Origin: Clostridiales bacterium
Lineage (GTDB): Bacteria; Bacillota; Clostridia; Saccharofermentanales; Saccharofermentanaceae
Reading direction: 5' to 3'
Length of the DNA: 64,000 nt
NCBI GenBank assembly: GCA_017561715.1
Contig: JAFZBN010000017.1
Coordinates: 99,204-163,203 of the forward strand
Position 1 is the first letter of the stretch; each line of letters starts with the position of its first letter. The notes beneath the pieces are model-generated. The model was given only the letters and a program-made list of their open reading frames with translations, was not told where the DNA came from and did no database searches. Shown here one piece after another: positions 49,885 through 60,461 of the stretch. The position numbers and the translations under genes are program-made.

Positions 49885-52800
49885 CTATTTCGCTTCTTCC
49901 TCTTTTTTGCGCATTCTTCTCAGGAAGAAGAACGGGGCGTTCATCGCGATCATGATCATCAAGCCCAGGATGAAGAGCCATACATACGGAGTCGTCGCCT
50001 CTTCGAAACCTGTCGGCGCGATCAGTACCTGCGTGTTCGTAAATGTGATCGTAGTCGCTTCCGTGATCGTCAGCTGACCTGTCGTCAAACCGGACTGTGA
50101 AGTTCCCGTTCCGACCTGAACCGATGTGCTGTACGAACCCGGAGCCATCTCGGATACAGTTAAGTACGCACCGTACGGAACCGTCAGGATGATAGAGTCT
50201 TCATCATCCTTCGCAGGAGACAACGAGAAGAGTGCTTTACCATCAGTTCCTGTGATCAGGTCATCAGCGACAACAGTCGGCGTTCCATTATCGTTCAACG
50301 TATAGTTCCCGATCGCAGCCGAGTAGCTCAGGAGCGCTTCAAAGTCGAATGTCGATCCGGGACCGACGACCTGCTTCTTCACCGTTACCGGTACGGTCTT
50401 ACGGGTGTTGGTAAACGTGATCGTCACCTCATCACTGACGGAGAGGATCGTATATGCATAACCGGCTGTATCTGTTCCGTTATTCAGTCTGAATGTCGTA
50501 TCGTACGCGGTCGCGACCCATGCGTACTGATCCGTGCCTTCGTTCGTGTGAAGCTCAGTTACGACCAGATCCGTCGCGCCTACAGGAACGGAGATCTTGG
50601 TATTGGCAGAAGATCCGGTGAACGGAGACAGCGTAAATGTTCCGGTAAAGACTTCCGTTGCAGTGTCGATAGCACCATTGCGATCGCTGTCGTACTTGTA
50701 GCTCCACGAGAACTTGAATGTACGCTGATTGAGCAGCGGATCATTGAAGGCCTTAACGATGGTAATGTCCTTCTTCTCTACGTTCTTCACGCGGAAGATC
50801 CAAACCTTGTTGGTGTTGTCCCATTCCGCCGTCACATCCGGATTGGAGATGGTAAACGGATCGTTCTCATCACCACTTACCGTGATCGTTACAGGACCAT
50901 TCAGTCCGAGATATCCGCTTTCTGTGAATGTCTCGGTGAGTGTATATGTCTGTCCTGCATAGAGCGGTTCGTACAGACCGAAATTACCATCATCCGTGCC
51001 GCTTACGTAGAAGACACCGTCGGATCCGGTATTGTCATAAGCCTGCAGGTTCGTTCCGACATTGTAGCTTCCTGTCTTATTCACGAGGTTAAATGTCGCC
51101 GCTACTACACCGGCGGTTCCGTTCTGGTCGATCTTGATGAACTTGACCGGATAGGATTTAAGCGTGTTGGTATAGACGATGGCACTATCCGCGGTAACAT
51201 CGAAAGTGATCGTCTTTGTGTCCGTTGAGATCACGGTGCCGTCTCTAGTAATCGTCGTCTCGTAGTTGTCGTCCGCTTCCTCGGTGATGGTCAGTTTCGC
51301 GCCCGCAGGAATCTTCACAAGAGCAACGGAGTTTGTCGTGCCACTTGTTACGATAAACGGAGACGGATCTGTGACCGGGTCAACGGTAACTTCGTCGCTC
51401 TGACCTTCATCCAGAATGTAACTTGCCGTAAAGTTAAAGTCTTCATCATCAGTCTTGTTACTGATAAGGATCTTTTGGACGGAGATATCATAAGTTTCTA
51501 TTTCGTTCTTATAAGTAACGGTGCCGTAAGCATCCGGATTTGTCCAGGATACTTTGTTTGTGCTGACTGTCTGAGGAATCTCAGAAGTATTAAACGAGCT
51601 GGTTCCAAGTGTCAGTTCATTGTCACGACCCTCGTAATCCAGAGTTACGCTTGTGGTGTAGTACGTAACCGCTGCCTCAGTTACGGTGATCTGCAGACCC
51701 GTAAATCCGTTGTTGCTTCCCGGATTAGTTACATGTCTTTCCCAGCGGACGATTCCGGAGCGAGTGTCATCCTTTACGTAGGTAAGGGTTCCACTACTGG
51801 TATCGGGCATATAGACTTCTACTTCAACTTCGATGAATGCCGTGTTATGACCGGCTTCAGTCGCATGGTCATTTGTGGATACGACTCTCAGATACTCACC
51901 GTGTCTGATAGAGAATACTTTCGAAGTGTCTCTGACAGAGTACTCGTTAGTTTGTGCATTGATCGCATAATCCATAGTTCCCACATGATAGTTACCCGTG
52001 ATCGCTACAGTGAAATCAAACAGTTTCGTCTGATTGCCCGGTTCCGGTACTTCTTTATGGATGTATACCGCGTCTTTAAGAGGCTCCCAAACACCATACA
52101 GTGTACGGGTAATAACACCATCGATTACTACTGTTCCCGTGCTGAAGAAACCGTCATCTCTATTCAGATCATCGATCCTGCCGCCTGTTGCCGGGAAGTC
52201 CGGAGTCGTTGCCGTGGGGCTATATGCCCAACCGAGGAAGGAATAACCGAAGCGTGTGCTGGTAACAGGAAGATCCTGATATTTCGGCTCAGCCGGTGTC
52301 ACACTGGTATCCGGCTGGATATCATCCAGACCATAGTCGATCTCCTGCTGTCCGCCGCCGGTACCGTCGCCGTTCCAGTTATCGTTAAGAAGCAGTGCGT
52401 ATGCATTGTCTCTGGATGTAAATGTAACCGTCAACGGGTTCTTGTTTACGAGCAGTTTTTCGTTGAAGGAGAAATCCTGAAGGTTATTCTTCTCTCCGGA
52501 TGCAAGTGCATGAGTATGTGTAGAGTTGTTTACCGTATGGTTAAACTCAGTATCAGGATCAGCCAGATCGTTATTCGGATCCGGATCAACCGCAGGATTG
52601 GAACTGTAAGTCCTGTCGCCTTCCAGCGCGATAGACGTATCCCAGATCAAAACCTTACCTGGTCCGAGATTGTTTGTGCCGGAAACAGTGATCGTCTTCT
52701 CTGCGCCCTTCGGGAAAGCAAGGGTAACGGTGTCACCATCCTGCCCTGCCGGATTCAAAGTAATTACATCGGAGCTATTCAGCGGCGCACGATTGTACAT

Positions 52801-55800
52801 GCCGTTCTTGACGTTGATTACTTCAAGTGCGCCATCTGCAGAACTGAGACTGAATTCCACAGTACCGGCGGTCTTGTTTTCAAATGTAACGTATACCATT
52901 GGTTCCCAAATGGCATAGAGGATCTCGTCGTCCGTGCGTTGAACGGAGATGATACTGTCCGCAGGATAATTCGGAACATACGGCTGCGCCGCGCCTGTGA
53001 TCGCGGAATTCTGAGGATCAACCCATACGATGTTTTCTGGATCAGGCTGCAGGTCAAAGCCCAAGAGGAGATATCCTTCCATGTGCTTAAAGTAGTTTGT
53101 TCCACCGCTTAGGCCTGTATCCGCGTCATTAGTCGCGTACTTATAAAGATGAGCCGCCGCGTTGGACTGGATATCACCGAAGACGATCTGTTCTTCGCTC
53201 TCATCCATCAAAATGGTACCAACACCACTCCATGGCAAATTATCATCTGCCGTCAGATCATTGCCGCTTGCGTCAACCAGGTATCCGCCGTTAGCGTCCA
53301 GCGTCAGGTTGGCAACATTCGGGCGACGAACAGAGCTGTTCGTTTCTTCATAAACGGCCTGCATGTGGATGATGTTATTGCTGTCCGCATACTGTACGTC
53401 GATAACGAAATCATCACCCGGATCGTAGAGGACTCCATCCTCCAACGGAGTATAGGTCTCGACGACCTGTCCGTTGATCGTAGTCCTCGAAACGCTAACC
53501 AAACGCCAGCCGAGGAAGTTGACGGTGTTGTCAGTGATCTCTTCACCGTTTTGGGTGAGATTCGTCGGCTGCTTATATACAGTTGTAGACGCACCATCGG
53601 TATAACTGAAAGCACCTGTTGAAGCAGCCGGATCCGGATCGATCCATGCCTGCATGGCACCATTGATAAGGTATCGGTTTCCGTCAGAAGATTCCAGCCA
53701 GTTTTCCGGCATATACTGGATCGTATATCCGCCATCAAGACGCCAATGGGCGGTCAGTGTAAACGAGGTCGAAACAGGGTCGGAGAAAATATAAGGCATA
53801 GTATCATTGTCTTTGAACCAGCCGAGGAATACCCAGTTCTCCTGGCTGTTGCACTTACGATACAACTGCGGTTTGACACCATCCGACTGTTTCGCGATAT
53901 AAAGATTCTTCCAGGCATCGTAACTTAAGTTTTGAGCGGTCATTCCGACGTAATCATCAGGATTCTGATTAAGACGAGCCAGCGTATACTGATGCCAGAA
54001 ATCATAATACTGATACAGTTCGGTGTATCCCTGAGACGGATCGTCATTTACATATACACCTGTACCATCCGTTACATCTATGTAAAGCGCGTTACGGAGA
54101 TGTGAAGGTACACCCGGGCCGTCGGAGGACGTATACTGACCATTCACGTAGTAGTACAGACGACCGCTGTAGCTTTCTGCCGCGGCATCTCCGATCGGAA
54201 CTTTATCACGAGAAACTGCGTACTCGCTAATTGTTACACCATAATCTGCGTTGATGTATGTAGCTTGCGAACCATTGTAGCCGGAGTCAGCAGCATACTC
54301 ACCATTGTCAGAACGATTGAATGGCGTAATACCGAAAGAATTGTAAGAAGATCCGGTGTGATCGATATGGTCGATCTCCGCGCCATTAGGGTTAACCATG
54401 ACACGGTATTTCAAAGGCTTATAGACCGCATAAAGCACGATGTCACCATCCGGCATGGTTTTATTGAAATTGAAAGTGTTACCCACTCCCTCAAGGTTCT
54501 CATACCAGCCGATAAATGAATGGCCAACTGGTGTAGCTGCAATCGCTTCGGACGTATATCTGTCTGCATCCGCCAGAGATTGATTGTAGTGATAAGTCCA
54601 TGAAGGATGGTTTGCATCCACAGGAGTATTCGGATTCGATGAACCAGATCCATACATATATGAAATGCTATGCTGATTGGGGAGATAGTAAAATTCGATG
54701 ATCATACCATTTCCGACACCGGCATCGGTAAGCTCCTGAATTGCATATCCGGAATACGAATGTGTTAAAGCGGATCTTGCACCAGTGCTAGATAGCTGAT
54801 AACTTTCAGCCGGAGTGTCTTGGCCATTACCATTTCCATATCCTTGGAGAGTTGTCGCCGTCTGCATATCCGGATAACTGCTCGTACCAGCGGAAACTAT
54901 CTGCGTAAAAGAAGGAGTAGAAGGATACTGTAATGTGTCCGGATCAGCCAGATAAACCCGATACAGATAGTTATTCGTGCTACCCTGATATCTGCAACGG
55001 AATTCTTGAGCAATACCAACATCCGAAGTAATCGCAGTACAGGAATTCGGATCTACGTTTTGCTTTCCGGAATTGTAGTTTGTATACGTTGCACCCGTTA
55101 ATATCAAATCCTCGGTCAATGTCTCAAACGAACCTTTAATACTTGTCTTTTGAGTTGCCCAGAAATAACTGTTTTGTTGGGGGATCCATCCGACGAATCG
55201 ATAGCCTGTTCTTGGAGGTTGTGTACCTGGATAACGATCAAGGATCGTTTCACCATATCGCGCCGTAAGATCATAGTAAAATACCAGGCAATCCGTACCA
55301 TTGGCTGTCGCAGTGTAGTATTCACAGGCGGCGAAGTCATCCGGCATCGTCGTACCGAGATTAGCATTAGTGTTTGTAAGGAAATCATTATAGTTGTCTG
55401 TGTTGGTGATCGTGCTGACATAAAAATTCCAAGTGCCGGCGATAGACGTCTGCTTGTAAAGCGTTCCGGCATATGTAAGTGTAGCCGCATCCTGGGTGTT
55501 GTAATACCATCCCTGAGCATCCTTAAGAATGGTCTGCATTGAACCATTAATGAACCCAAGGTTGTAGTTGGTATTGGCATCGTTATTATCTACACGGAGA
55601 TAGCGAGTACCCGAATAAGAATTCGCCCCGTTGTTGTATGTCCAACTTGAATTCTCGTTCAACGGAAAATAATAAGTGCCATTTGTTCCGTACGGTGTCG
55701 TTGAGTAGGTTGTTTCCGTGATAAAGCTTCCGTTGCCGGGGTAGTATACAGTACCTGTGTACGCACCATTGTTGCCATTATTGTTTTGCGAATATCGAGT

Positions 55801-58800
55801 GCCAGTATATTGCGCAGCAGTACCGTTATTCCCTACTCTCCAAACATTGTTAACTCGGTAAACCCTTTGAATGCTTCCATTTACGATACCATACTGGGTC
55901 CCATTATTCGAAGTTGTCGGTGTGTATCTGCCTGCTGCACCCGTATAACTTATACTTCCGCTTATTTCAACAACACTACCATTGACTACACCATACTGAG
56001 GATTGGCGCTACCGGTGGTTGCCTGATAGCGATATCCGTTATAGTCATGTCTCGTGTTAACTGTGCCAGAATAAGTCCATCCGCCGTTTCCGTCAGGGGT
56101 CAAGGCAACATAGGTTCCATTGACGAGACCATAGACTGTTCCAGAATAACTCTCTGCTTCCGAATCTGTCATAGATGTGTACGTAGTAACAGATCCATTG
56201 TTGCTGGTCTTACGGGCAAATCCTATGTCGAAACGCAGTGTATATTCGTTTCTATCGTAGTAGACGTTGATGATGGTGGATCCATCACCCTCAACTGTTA
56301 CACCGGTTTCTGTAGTTGTGTTACCAGACGTAGTATATCCGTTGTAGTCGCTATACGGTGTCGCACATTTGTGAATGAATCGAAGAATACTAATATCAGA
56401 GGTCGACAACGCAATAGTTTGCTGTACAGCTCCAGTATCTGATTCCTTGTTTAAGATAATGTTGCGATCATTATCTCCACTTGTATTTACAAACAAAGTC
56501 GTTCCGGCTACTGCTGAATAAGTATTGAACCACGCAAGTGTATACTCATCATCATTTGCATTCTGAAGCCAGACAAGAACCTTATAATCTACTGTCTGCG
56601 CCGTCCATTTCGCGTAAACCGTAAGAGCATCAAGAGCCTTGTAAACGTAGAGTTTTCCATCCGAAGTGATTTCGAAGAGTTTCTCGCCGGCCGATGGATC
56701 AGTACTGATATTTCCGGCAGTTCCATAGAAAGCCTGGCCCTTAACCGAATTCACAAAGGCTCCGGTTCCATCCGTGAGCTGGATACCGGTTCCGTTTTCA
56801 TTGCTATCCTTGCTCAGATACCATCCGAGGAAATCATAACCCGGACGAGAAGTGGTCGGGAAAGAAGTAAAACTCGTGCCCTTTAATTCGTCATTCGTCA
56901 GTCGGTATTCGGCACCAACATACTTCGCACCGTTTCCGGTCAGACCGGTATTAAAGTATACCCAGCGTGCCTCGGCAAAGATCGGATAAAGATCCAATGC
57001 AGAGAGTGCGGAGCCTACTTTGTTTACGGTAACTCTGTAGCCTGAGCCCGCAGTTCCCGCAGTTTCTGATGTGCCGTCATGGTGGATGTCTCTCTCATTG
57101 CCATCCATGTCGAGTGTCTCATAGTAAAGCACTGTCTGAGGATTGGACGGATCGGAAAAGTCTGCCGTCTCCCAGCCCGCGAACATTTCGTGTGCCGGAT
57201 CGGGGCTCGGTCCTTCTACATCACCGATTCTGACGATCGCGGAATCGTTCTGACCGAAAACAACCAGCCTGCGGGTAAGAAGGTTATTTCTCAGACCTTC
57301 GTCAGCTTCCTTATTTCCCATATGGAAGTTGATGAAATAGTAATCTTCATAAACCGGAGCAATATAAACATGAGCCGTACCCTCGGCATCAAGCACCGCG
57401 GTTCCGGTGGTCCCGCCAATGCTCCATGTAACGGATTCACCGGCTTCGATCACGCCATTGGAATTCTCATCGTTCGGAGTGATGCTGATCGCGGTCCGGT
57501 CATTGATCTTCTGCGGATCCGGCCATGTGTATGTGATGGTGCCGTTGTAATAAGGAGACGCGGAAGCATTGCTGTTGTACGCGGTAGTGTCATCCGTATC
57601 TCTGTCGTTAACAGTTACCGTATACCAGCCATAGAAGAAGCTGACTTCATTTCCTGCATTATCCTTTTTATTCGGCGGATTGACGACCTGTTCGAGCGAC
57701 TCGCCATCTCTCAGGATCTGGGAGATCTGGTACTCATTATTCCGGTTAAGGAACTCATACGGGGAAGCCGTATAGGAGTAAGTGGTGCCGTTACTGTTTT
57801 CCTGGTAGTCTCGGGAAATATAGTGGAACTCCACTCTCGGAGTAATGATCTCCTGACCTTCATGTTCAACGATGACGTATACGCTGAAAGAGTTGGCATT
57901 AAAGACAACAGCTTTATCTGCCACACCGATGTTGCCGCTTACCAGCTCAGCCGGGCTGCCTGCATCCTCCATATGGTATACATCTACCGTCTTCGTACTG
58001 ATCGCGTCACTCTTCAACTGAACCTGAAGAGCAGATTCACTCGGCTGCCAGGTGATTCCCAGAAGTTTCATGACCTCGTTGGCGTAAATCTTGATGTCAT
58101 ACGCAACGAGAGTGTTTTTGCCGTCGACGGAAACGTCTACGCGCTTGGCTTCGACGATGCCCGTGGAAGGCATGCTGCCGGAAATGATGATATCGTCATT
58201 GCTGTAAAGGGTTCCCGACTTCGTTCCGGAAGCACCGGCGACCTTATCGATCGTAGCTGTTACATAGCGGGAAATCAAGCTGAAATCGATGAAAGAGAAT
58301 ACGGAGAATCCGTCTGTCTCAAAGCTTACCGTCGATCCTTTTGTCGAAGCGGAAAGCTCTTCTGCTTTGTCTCCCTCGAAGTGTACGACCTTAACATCGT
58401 CGACGTTTTCCGTGTCCATGAGTTCCACTTTGACCTTGACCGTGGAACCGTCAACGGGCTGGTACTTCACACCGTTCTTTACGAGGGCGATATCGAAAAG
58501 TTTTCCGTAAGAAACACTGTGGATGCTCTCACCGAGGGCTTGTGTCGCGCTGGTCAGATAGTCGATATACTCGCTGTCACTGACCTCGGAAACAGCCAGC
58601 TGTGCATCCGAAGGAATACCACTGGTCTCATCAAATGTCGCCGTGATCTTATACGTATTCCCGTCACTCGTAGTAACAGTTGTGGTAACGATCGTGCTGA
58701 CGATGCCGTATACGGAAAAGCTTTCCGCGTCGAAACCGACGATAGTTGTATCGCCTTCACTGGATGTAGTATTTTCAACGACTTCCGCTGTTCCGTTTCC

Positions 58801-59292
58801 GGGCGCCTCCGGGAAATGGACGACGTTCAGGTCTTCTGTCGTAGCATCCTCGAGGAAGATCTGCATGTTGACTTTCGATCCGTCCTCCGGCTGGATCTCG
58901 ACACCGTCTTTTACGATGGTGATATCGAAGAAATGCGCGTATCCGATCTTGTCGATATCGAGCGCGGCCTGAGTGTCAGCCAGGTAAGCATCGTACTCCG
59001 TGCCTGCCAGAATCTCTTTGACATCAAGTTCTGCATCTGAAGGAATACCGGAGTCGGCTGAGCATGTCGCGCAGAATGTGTATTTGTTTCCGAAACTGTC
59101 GGTCATTGTCCTCTGAAGACAAGAAATCGAGCCCGGATTCTGCGACGAAACGTCGGCAATGGCGTTATCGCTGAAGAGGGAAAAAGACGGCAGATGCAGC
59201 ATTCCGGCCGGAAAAACAGACAAAAGCATAGAAGCGGCGAGTACCGTTGAAATAGAACTGCGCAACTTTTTTGCCAATCTGCTCTTAAGCAT
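49885..59292 (-). CDS. Giant sortase-anchored surface protein (pilus-associated adhesin)
   Basis: 3135 residues. Signal peptide 1-46. Three tandem beta modules follow (about 48-480), each ending like SFSVYGIV. A long middle (about 480-2450) contains many InlB B-repeat/Flg_new-like units (GYDFLGWYLSKD, GHSFIGWYENLEG, NWVFLGWFKDN, YSFLGWAYSPT) and an unusual Tyr/Asn/Gly-rich repeat block (about 1045-1285). About five CnaB/DUF7601-like domains follow (2450-3085; DISVQKILISNK, DITIVKAFNDPLL, VPVTVKKQVVGPG, each ending in xTNT), which are often stiffened by isopeptide bonds. The sorting signal IAPTG (3091-3095), a hydrophobic helix and RRMRKKEEEAK end the protein. It overlaps the sortase gene by 8 bp. 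Probably the tip or accessory subunit of the pilus. Confidence 0.9.
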   Translation of the reverse strand: MLKSRLAKKLRSSISTVLAASMLLSVFPAGMLHLPSFSLFSDNAIADVSSQNPGSISCLQRTMTDSFGNKYTFCATCSADSGIPSDAELDVKEILAGTEYDAYLADTQAALDIDKIGYAHFFDITIVKDGVEIQPEDGSKVNMQIFLEDATTEDLNVVHFPEAPGNGTAEVVENTTSSEGDTTIVGFDAESFSVYGIVSTIVTTTVTTSDGNTYKITATFDETSGIPSDAQLAVSEVSDSEYIDYLTSATQALGESIHSVSYGKLFDIALVKNGVKYQPVDGSTVKVKVELMDTENVDDVKVVHFEGDKAEELSASTKGSTVSFETDGFSVFSFIDFSLISRYVTATIDKVAGASGTKSGTLYSNDDIIISGSMPSTGIVEAKRVDVSVDGKNTLVAYDIKIYANEVMKLLGITWQPSESALQVQLKSDAISTKTVDVYHMEDAGSPAELVSGNIGVADKAVVFNANSFSVYVIVEHEGQEIITPRVEFHYISRDYQENSNGTTYSYTASPYEFLNRNNEYQISQILRDGESLEQVVNPPNKKDNAGNEVSFFYGWYTVTVNDRDTDDTTAYNSNASASPYYNGTITYTWPDPQKINDRTAISITPNDENSNGVIEAGESVTWSIGGTTGTAVLDAEGTAHVYIAPVYEDYYFINFHMGNKEADEGLRNNLLTRRLVVFGQNDSAIVRIGDVEGPSPDPAHEMFAGWETADFSDPSNPQTVLYYETLDMDGNERDIHHDGTSETAGTAGSGYRVTVNKVGSALSALDLYPIFAEARWVYFNTGLTGNGAKYVGAEYRLTNDELKGTSFTSFPTTSRPGYDFLGWYLSKDSNENGTGIQLTDGTGAFVNSVKGQAFYGTAGNISTDPSAGEKLFEITSDGKLYVYKALDALTVYAKWTAQTVDYKVLVWLQNANDDEYTLAWFNTYSAVAGTTLFVNTSGDNDRNIILNKESDTGAVQQTIALSTSDISILRFIHKCATPYSDYNGYTTSGNTTTETGVTVEGDGSTIINVYYDRNEYTLRFDIGFARKTSNNGSVTTYTSMTDSEAESYSGTVYGLVNGTYVALTPDGNGGWTYSGTVNTRHDYNGYRYQATTGSANPQYGVVNGSVVEISGSISYTGAAGRYTPTTSNNGTQYGIVNGSIQRVYRVNNVWRVGNNGTAAQYTGTRYSQNNNGNNGAYTGTVYYPGNGSFITETTYSTTPYGTNGTYYFPLNENSSWTYNNGANSYSGTRYLRVDNNDANTNYNLGFINGSMQTILKDAQGWYYNTQDAATLTYAGTLYKQTSIAGTWNFYVSTITNTDNYNDFLTNTNANLGTTMPDDFAACEYYTATANGTDCLVFYYDLTARYGETILDRYPGTQPPRTGYRFVGWIPQQNSYFWATQKTSIKGSFETLTEDLILTGATYTNYNSGKQNVDPNSCTAITSDVGIAQEFRCRYQGSTNNYLYRVYLADPDTLQYPSTPSFTQIVSAGTSSYPDMQTATTLQGYGNGNGQDTPAESYQLSSTGARSALTHSYSGYAIQELTDAGVGNGMIIEFYYLPNQHSISYMYGSGSSNPNTPVDANHPSWTYHYNQSLADADRYTSEAIAATPVGHSFIGWYENLEGVGNTFNFNKTMPDGDIVLYAVYKPLKYRVMVNPNGAEIDHIDHTGSSYNSFGITPFNRSDNGEYAADSGYNGSQATYINADYGVTISEYAVSRDKVPIGDAAAESYSGRLYYYVNGQYTSSDGPGVPSHLRNALYIDVTDGTGVYVNDDPSQGYTELYQYYDFWHQYTLARLNQNPDDYVGMTAQNLSYDAWKNLYIAKQSDGVKPQLYRKCNSQENWVFLGWFKDNDTMPYIFSDPVSTSFTLTAHWRLDGGYTIQYMPENWLESSDGNRYLINGAMQAWIDPDPAASTGAFSYTDGASTTVYKQPTNLTQNGEEITDNTVNFLGWRLVSVSRTTINGQVVETYTPLEDGVLYDPGDDFVIDVQYADSNNIIHMQAVYEETNSSVRRPNVANLTLDANGGYLVDASGNDLTADDNLPWSGVGTILMDESEEQIVFGDIQSNAAAHLYKYATNDADTGLSGGTNYFKHMEGYLLLGFDLQPDPENIVWVDPQNSAITGAAQPYVPNYPADSIISVQRTDDEILYAIWEPMVYVTFENKTAGTVEFSLSSADGALEVINVKNGMYNRAPLNSSDVITLNPAGQDGDTVTLAFPKGAEKTITVSGTNNLGPGKVLIWDTSIALEGDRTYSSNPAVDPDPNNDLADPDTEFNHTVNNSTHTHALASGEKNNLQDFSFNEKLLVNKNPLTVTFTSRDNAYALLLNDNWNGDGTGGGQQEIDYGLDDIQPDTSVTPAEPKYQDLPVTSTRFGYSFLGWAYSPTATTPDFPATGGRIDDLNRDDGFFSTGTVVIDGVITRTLYGVWEPLKDAVYIHKEVPEPGNQTKLFDFTVAITGNYHVGTMDYAINAQTNEYSVRDTSKVFSIRHGEYLRVVSTNDHATEAGHNTAFIEVEVEVYMPDTSSGTLTYVKDDTRSGIVRWERHVTNPGSNNGFTGLQITVTEAAVTYYTTSVTLDYEGRDNELTLGTSSFNTSEIPQTVSTNKVSWTNPDAYGTVTYKNEIETYDISVQKILISNKTDDEDFNFTASYILDEGQSDEVTVDPVTDPSPFIVTSGTTNSVALVKIPAGAKLTITEEADDNYETTITRDGTVISTDTKTITFDVTADSAIVYTNTLKSYPVKFIKIDQNGTAGVVAATFNLVNKTGSYNVGTNLQAYDNTGSDGVFYVSGTDDGNFGLYEPLYAGQTYTLTETFTESGYLGLNGPVTITVSGDENDPFTISNPDVTAEWDNTNKVWIFRVKNVEKKDITIVKAFNDPLLNQRTFKFSWSYKYDSDRNGAIDTATEVFTGTFTLSPFTGSSANTKISVPVGATDLVVTELHTNEGTDQYAWVATAYDTTFRLNNGTDTAGYAYTILSVSDEVTITFTNTRKTVPVTVKKQVVGPGSTFDFEALLSYSAAIGNYTLNDNGTPTVVADDLITGTDGKALFSLSPAKDDEDSIILTVPYGAYLTVSEMAPGSYSTSVQVGTGTSQSGLTTGQLTITEATTITFTNTQVLIAPTGFEEATTPYVWLFILGLMIMIAMNAPFFFLRRMRKKEEEAK
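55430..56155 (-). repeat. Tyr/Asn/Gly-rich degenerate repeats inside the surface protein
   Basis: About residues 1045-1285 of the giant protein repeat a loose unit: Y-S/T/A-G-T-x-Y, a short spacer, YG-x-VNGS-x-x-x-I/V, then an aromatic W-x-Y patch (YSGTVYGLVNGTYVAL, YTGTRYSQNNNG, YTGTVYYPGNGSFI, YSGTRYLRVDNN, YAGTLYKQ). The DNA here is richer in A+T than the rest of the gene. A partial further copy (SYSGRLYYYVNGQY) lies near residue 1700. Confidence 0.65.
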
Positions 59293-60451
59293 CTACAGTC
59301 TCCTCTTCTAAAGATTCTTCTTTCTTTTTACGCCTTAAGCAGAATTCCTCGGTTACCAACGCAAGCCCGAGGACGATCAGCATCCAAGGCGTATACTTAT
59401 CCAGGATCGCCATCGGGAGCGTCATATTCTCGTATGTGATAAAGATCACTGCCGCGACGATGGCCAGGATTATGTTCAGCGAAAGACCCGCATAGTCTTT
59501 CACAGTCTTCTTTTCTTCTCGTTTTCTATCCATCCAGTCCATGGCGTAAGGAAGGACAGTTACGAATGTAAGGAACAGGCAGAACAGGTTTACGATCGAC
59601 CAGCTGCCTCCGTCTCCTCCGGCTTCACCGGTCTTAACGATGACGGCCTTTCCGCCTTTATCTTCTGCCGCGTCCTGTCTGTTTTTACCGCCCTGATCCG
59701 TTTGTGGCTCAACTTTCTTACCTTCTTCCGTAAGACTGCAGATCAGTACGACTCTTCCGTCGGTTATGCCTCCTCCACAGGTGGAAAGGACGAGGAACTT
59801 ATCCGCGGAAGTAATCGCGGAATTACTGTTGACAAGCTTTACGCCGGCATTATTCTGGATCAGATCCAGATACCCGTTCCAGTCGAGAGAGGTCCGATCG
59901 TAGATCGCGCCCTCATAAGCGTCTGTTTTTACGACGGAGATCACATCGATGTCATATACTTCTTTTAAAGTGACCAGCGATCCTGTCAGATGCGAATTAA
60001 AGTAGTTCGCGTCAAGATACTTGGAAAGATCTCCGAACATGGCACCGTTATCCATGTGGTGTCCGTAAAGGAGAGTATAAGAATCGCTGAAATCGTTACT
60101 GTTCTTCGCCTGGATGTAGATCGATCCCGTAAGGGACGCCGCCTGATATACGTCGTGATTGGCGTAGTAGACATCATCCAGACCCTGAACGATCGGATAG
60201 TCGATGTGGGTATCGTCGATGGTGATCCAGCCGGCTGCGTCCGGGATATTGGCAAGAAGCGCGTCGATGGAAACGACATCGCCCTGCACCTGGGGCTTAT
60301 ACTGGATCATCTGGGAGCCGTAAGCACGGGTCTGTACATACTGGTTTTCATAGAGCATATATCCGGAAAAGGCCATGACGGACACAGCGGTGGCGGTTGC
60401 CACTGAAGAAAGGATCGTATTTGCAATTTTCAGTACTGAAGCAAATGCCAT
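59285..60451 (-). CDS. Class B-like pilus sortase with C-terminal membrane extension
   Basis: 388 residues. N-terminal helix (about 10-35), then the sortase barrel: GWITIDDTHIDYPIVQGLDDVYYANHD, the His in LLYGHHMDNGAMFGDL (131-132), LSTC with Cys225, and Arg233 in GITDGRVVLIC. The insert and WITID/IVQG style are like class B sortases and the pilus polymerase SrtC1 of streptococcal FCT islands. After about residue 245 come a charged linker and three C-terminal helices (SWSIVNLFCLFLTFVTVLPYAM, LSLNIILAIVAAVIFIT, PWMLIVLGLALVTEEF), more than a typical SrtB. It is 10 bp from the SipA-like gene and overlaps the adhesin gene. Expected substrates are the pilin (ISPTG) and the adhesin (IAPTG). Confidence 0.9.
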   Translation of the reverse strand: MAFASVLKIANTILSSVATATAVSVMAFSGYMLYENQYVQTRAYGSQMIQYKPQVQGDVVSIDALLANIPDAAGWITIDDTHIDYPIVQGLDDVYYANHDVYQAASLTGSIYIQAKNSNDFSDSYTLLYGHHMDNGAMFGDLSKYLDANYFNSHLTGSLVTLKEVYDIDVISVVKTDAYEGAIYDRTSLDWNGYLDLIQNNAGVKLVNSNSAITSADKFLVLSTCGGGITDGRVVLICSLTEEGKKVEPQTDQGGKNRQDAAEDKGGKAVIVKTGEAGGDGGSWSIVNLFCLFLTFVTVLPYAMDWMDRKREEKKTVKDYAGLSLNIILAIVAAVIFITYENMTLPMAILDKYTPWMLIVLGLALVTEEFCLRRKKKEESLEEETVDA

Positions 60452-60461
60452 TTATCTCTCC

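Noticed and set aside
57079..59040. Long open frame antisense to the giant surface protein
   Set aside because: No ribosome site or recognisable domain, and the opposite frame encodes the signal peptide and beta domains of the adhesin. It is a shadow of codon bias; other long antisense frames (for example 25396-27162 and 26589-28178 over nfnB and the dehydrogenase) were rejected likewise.
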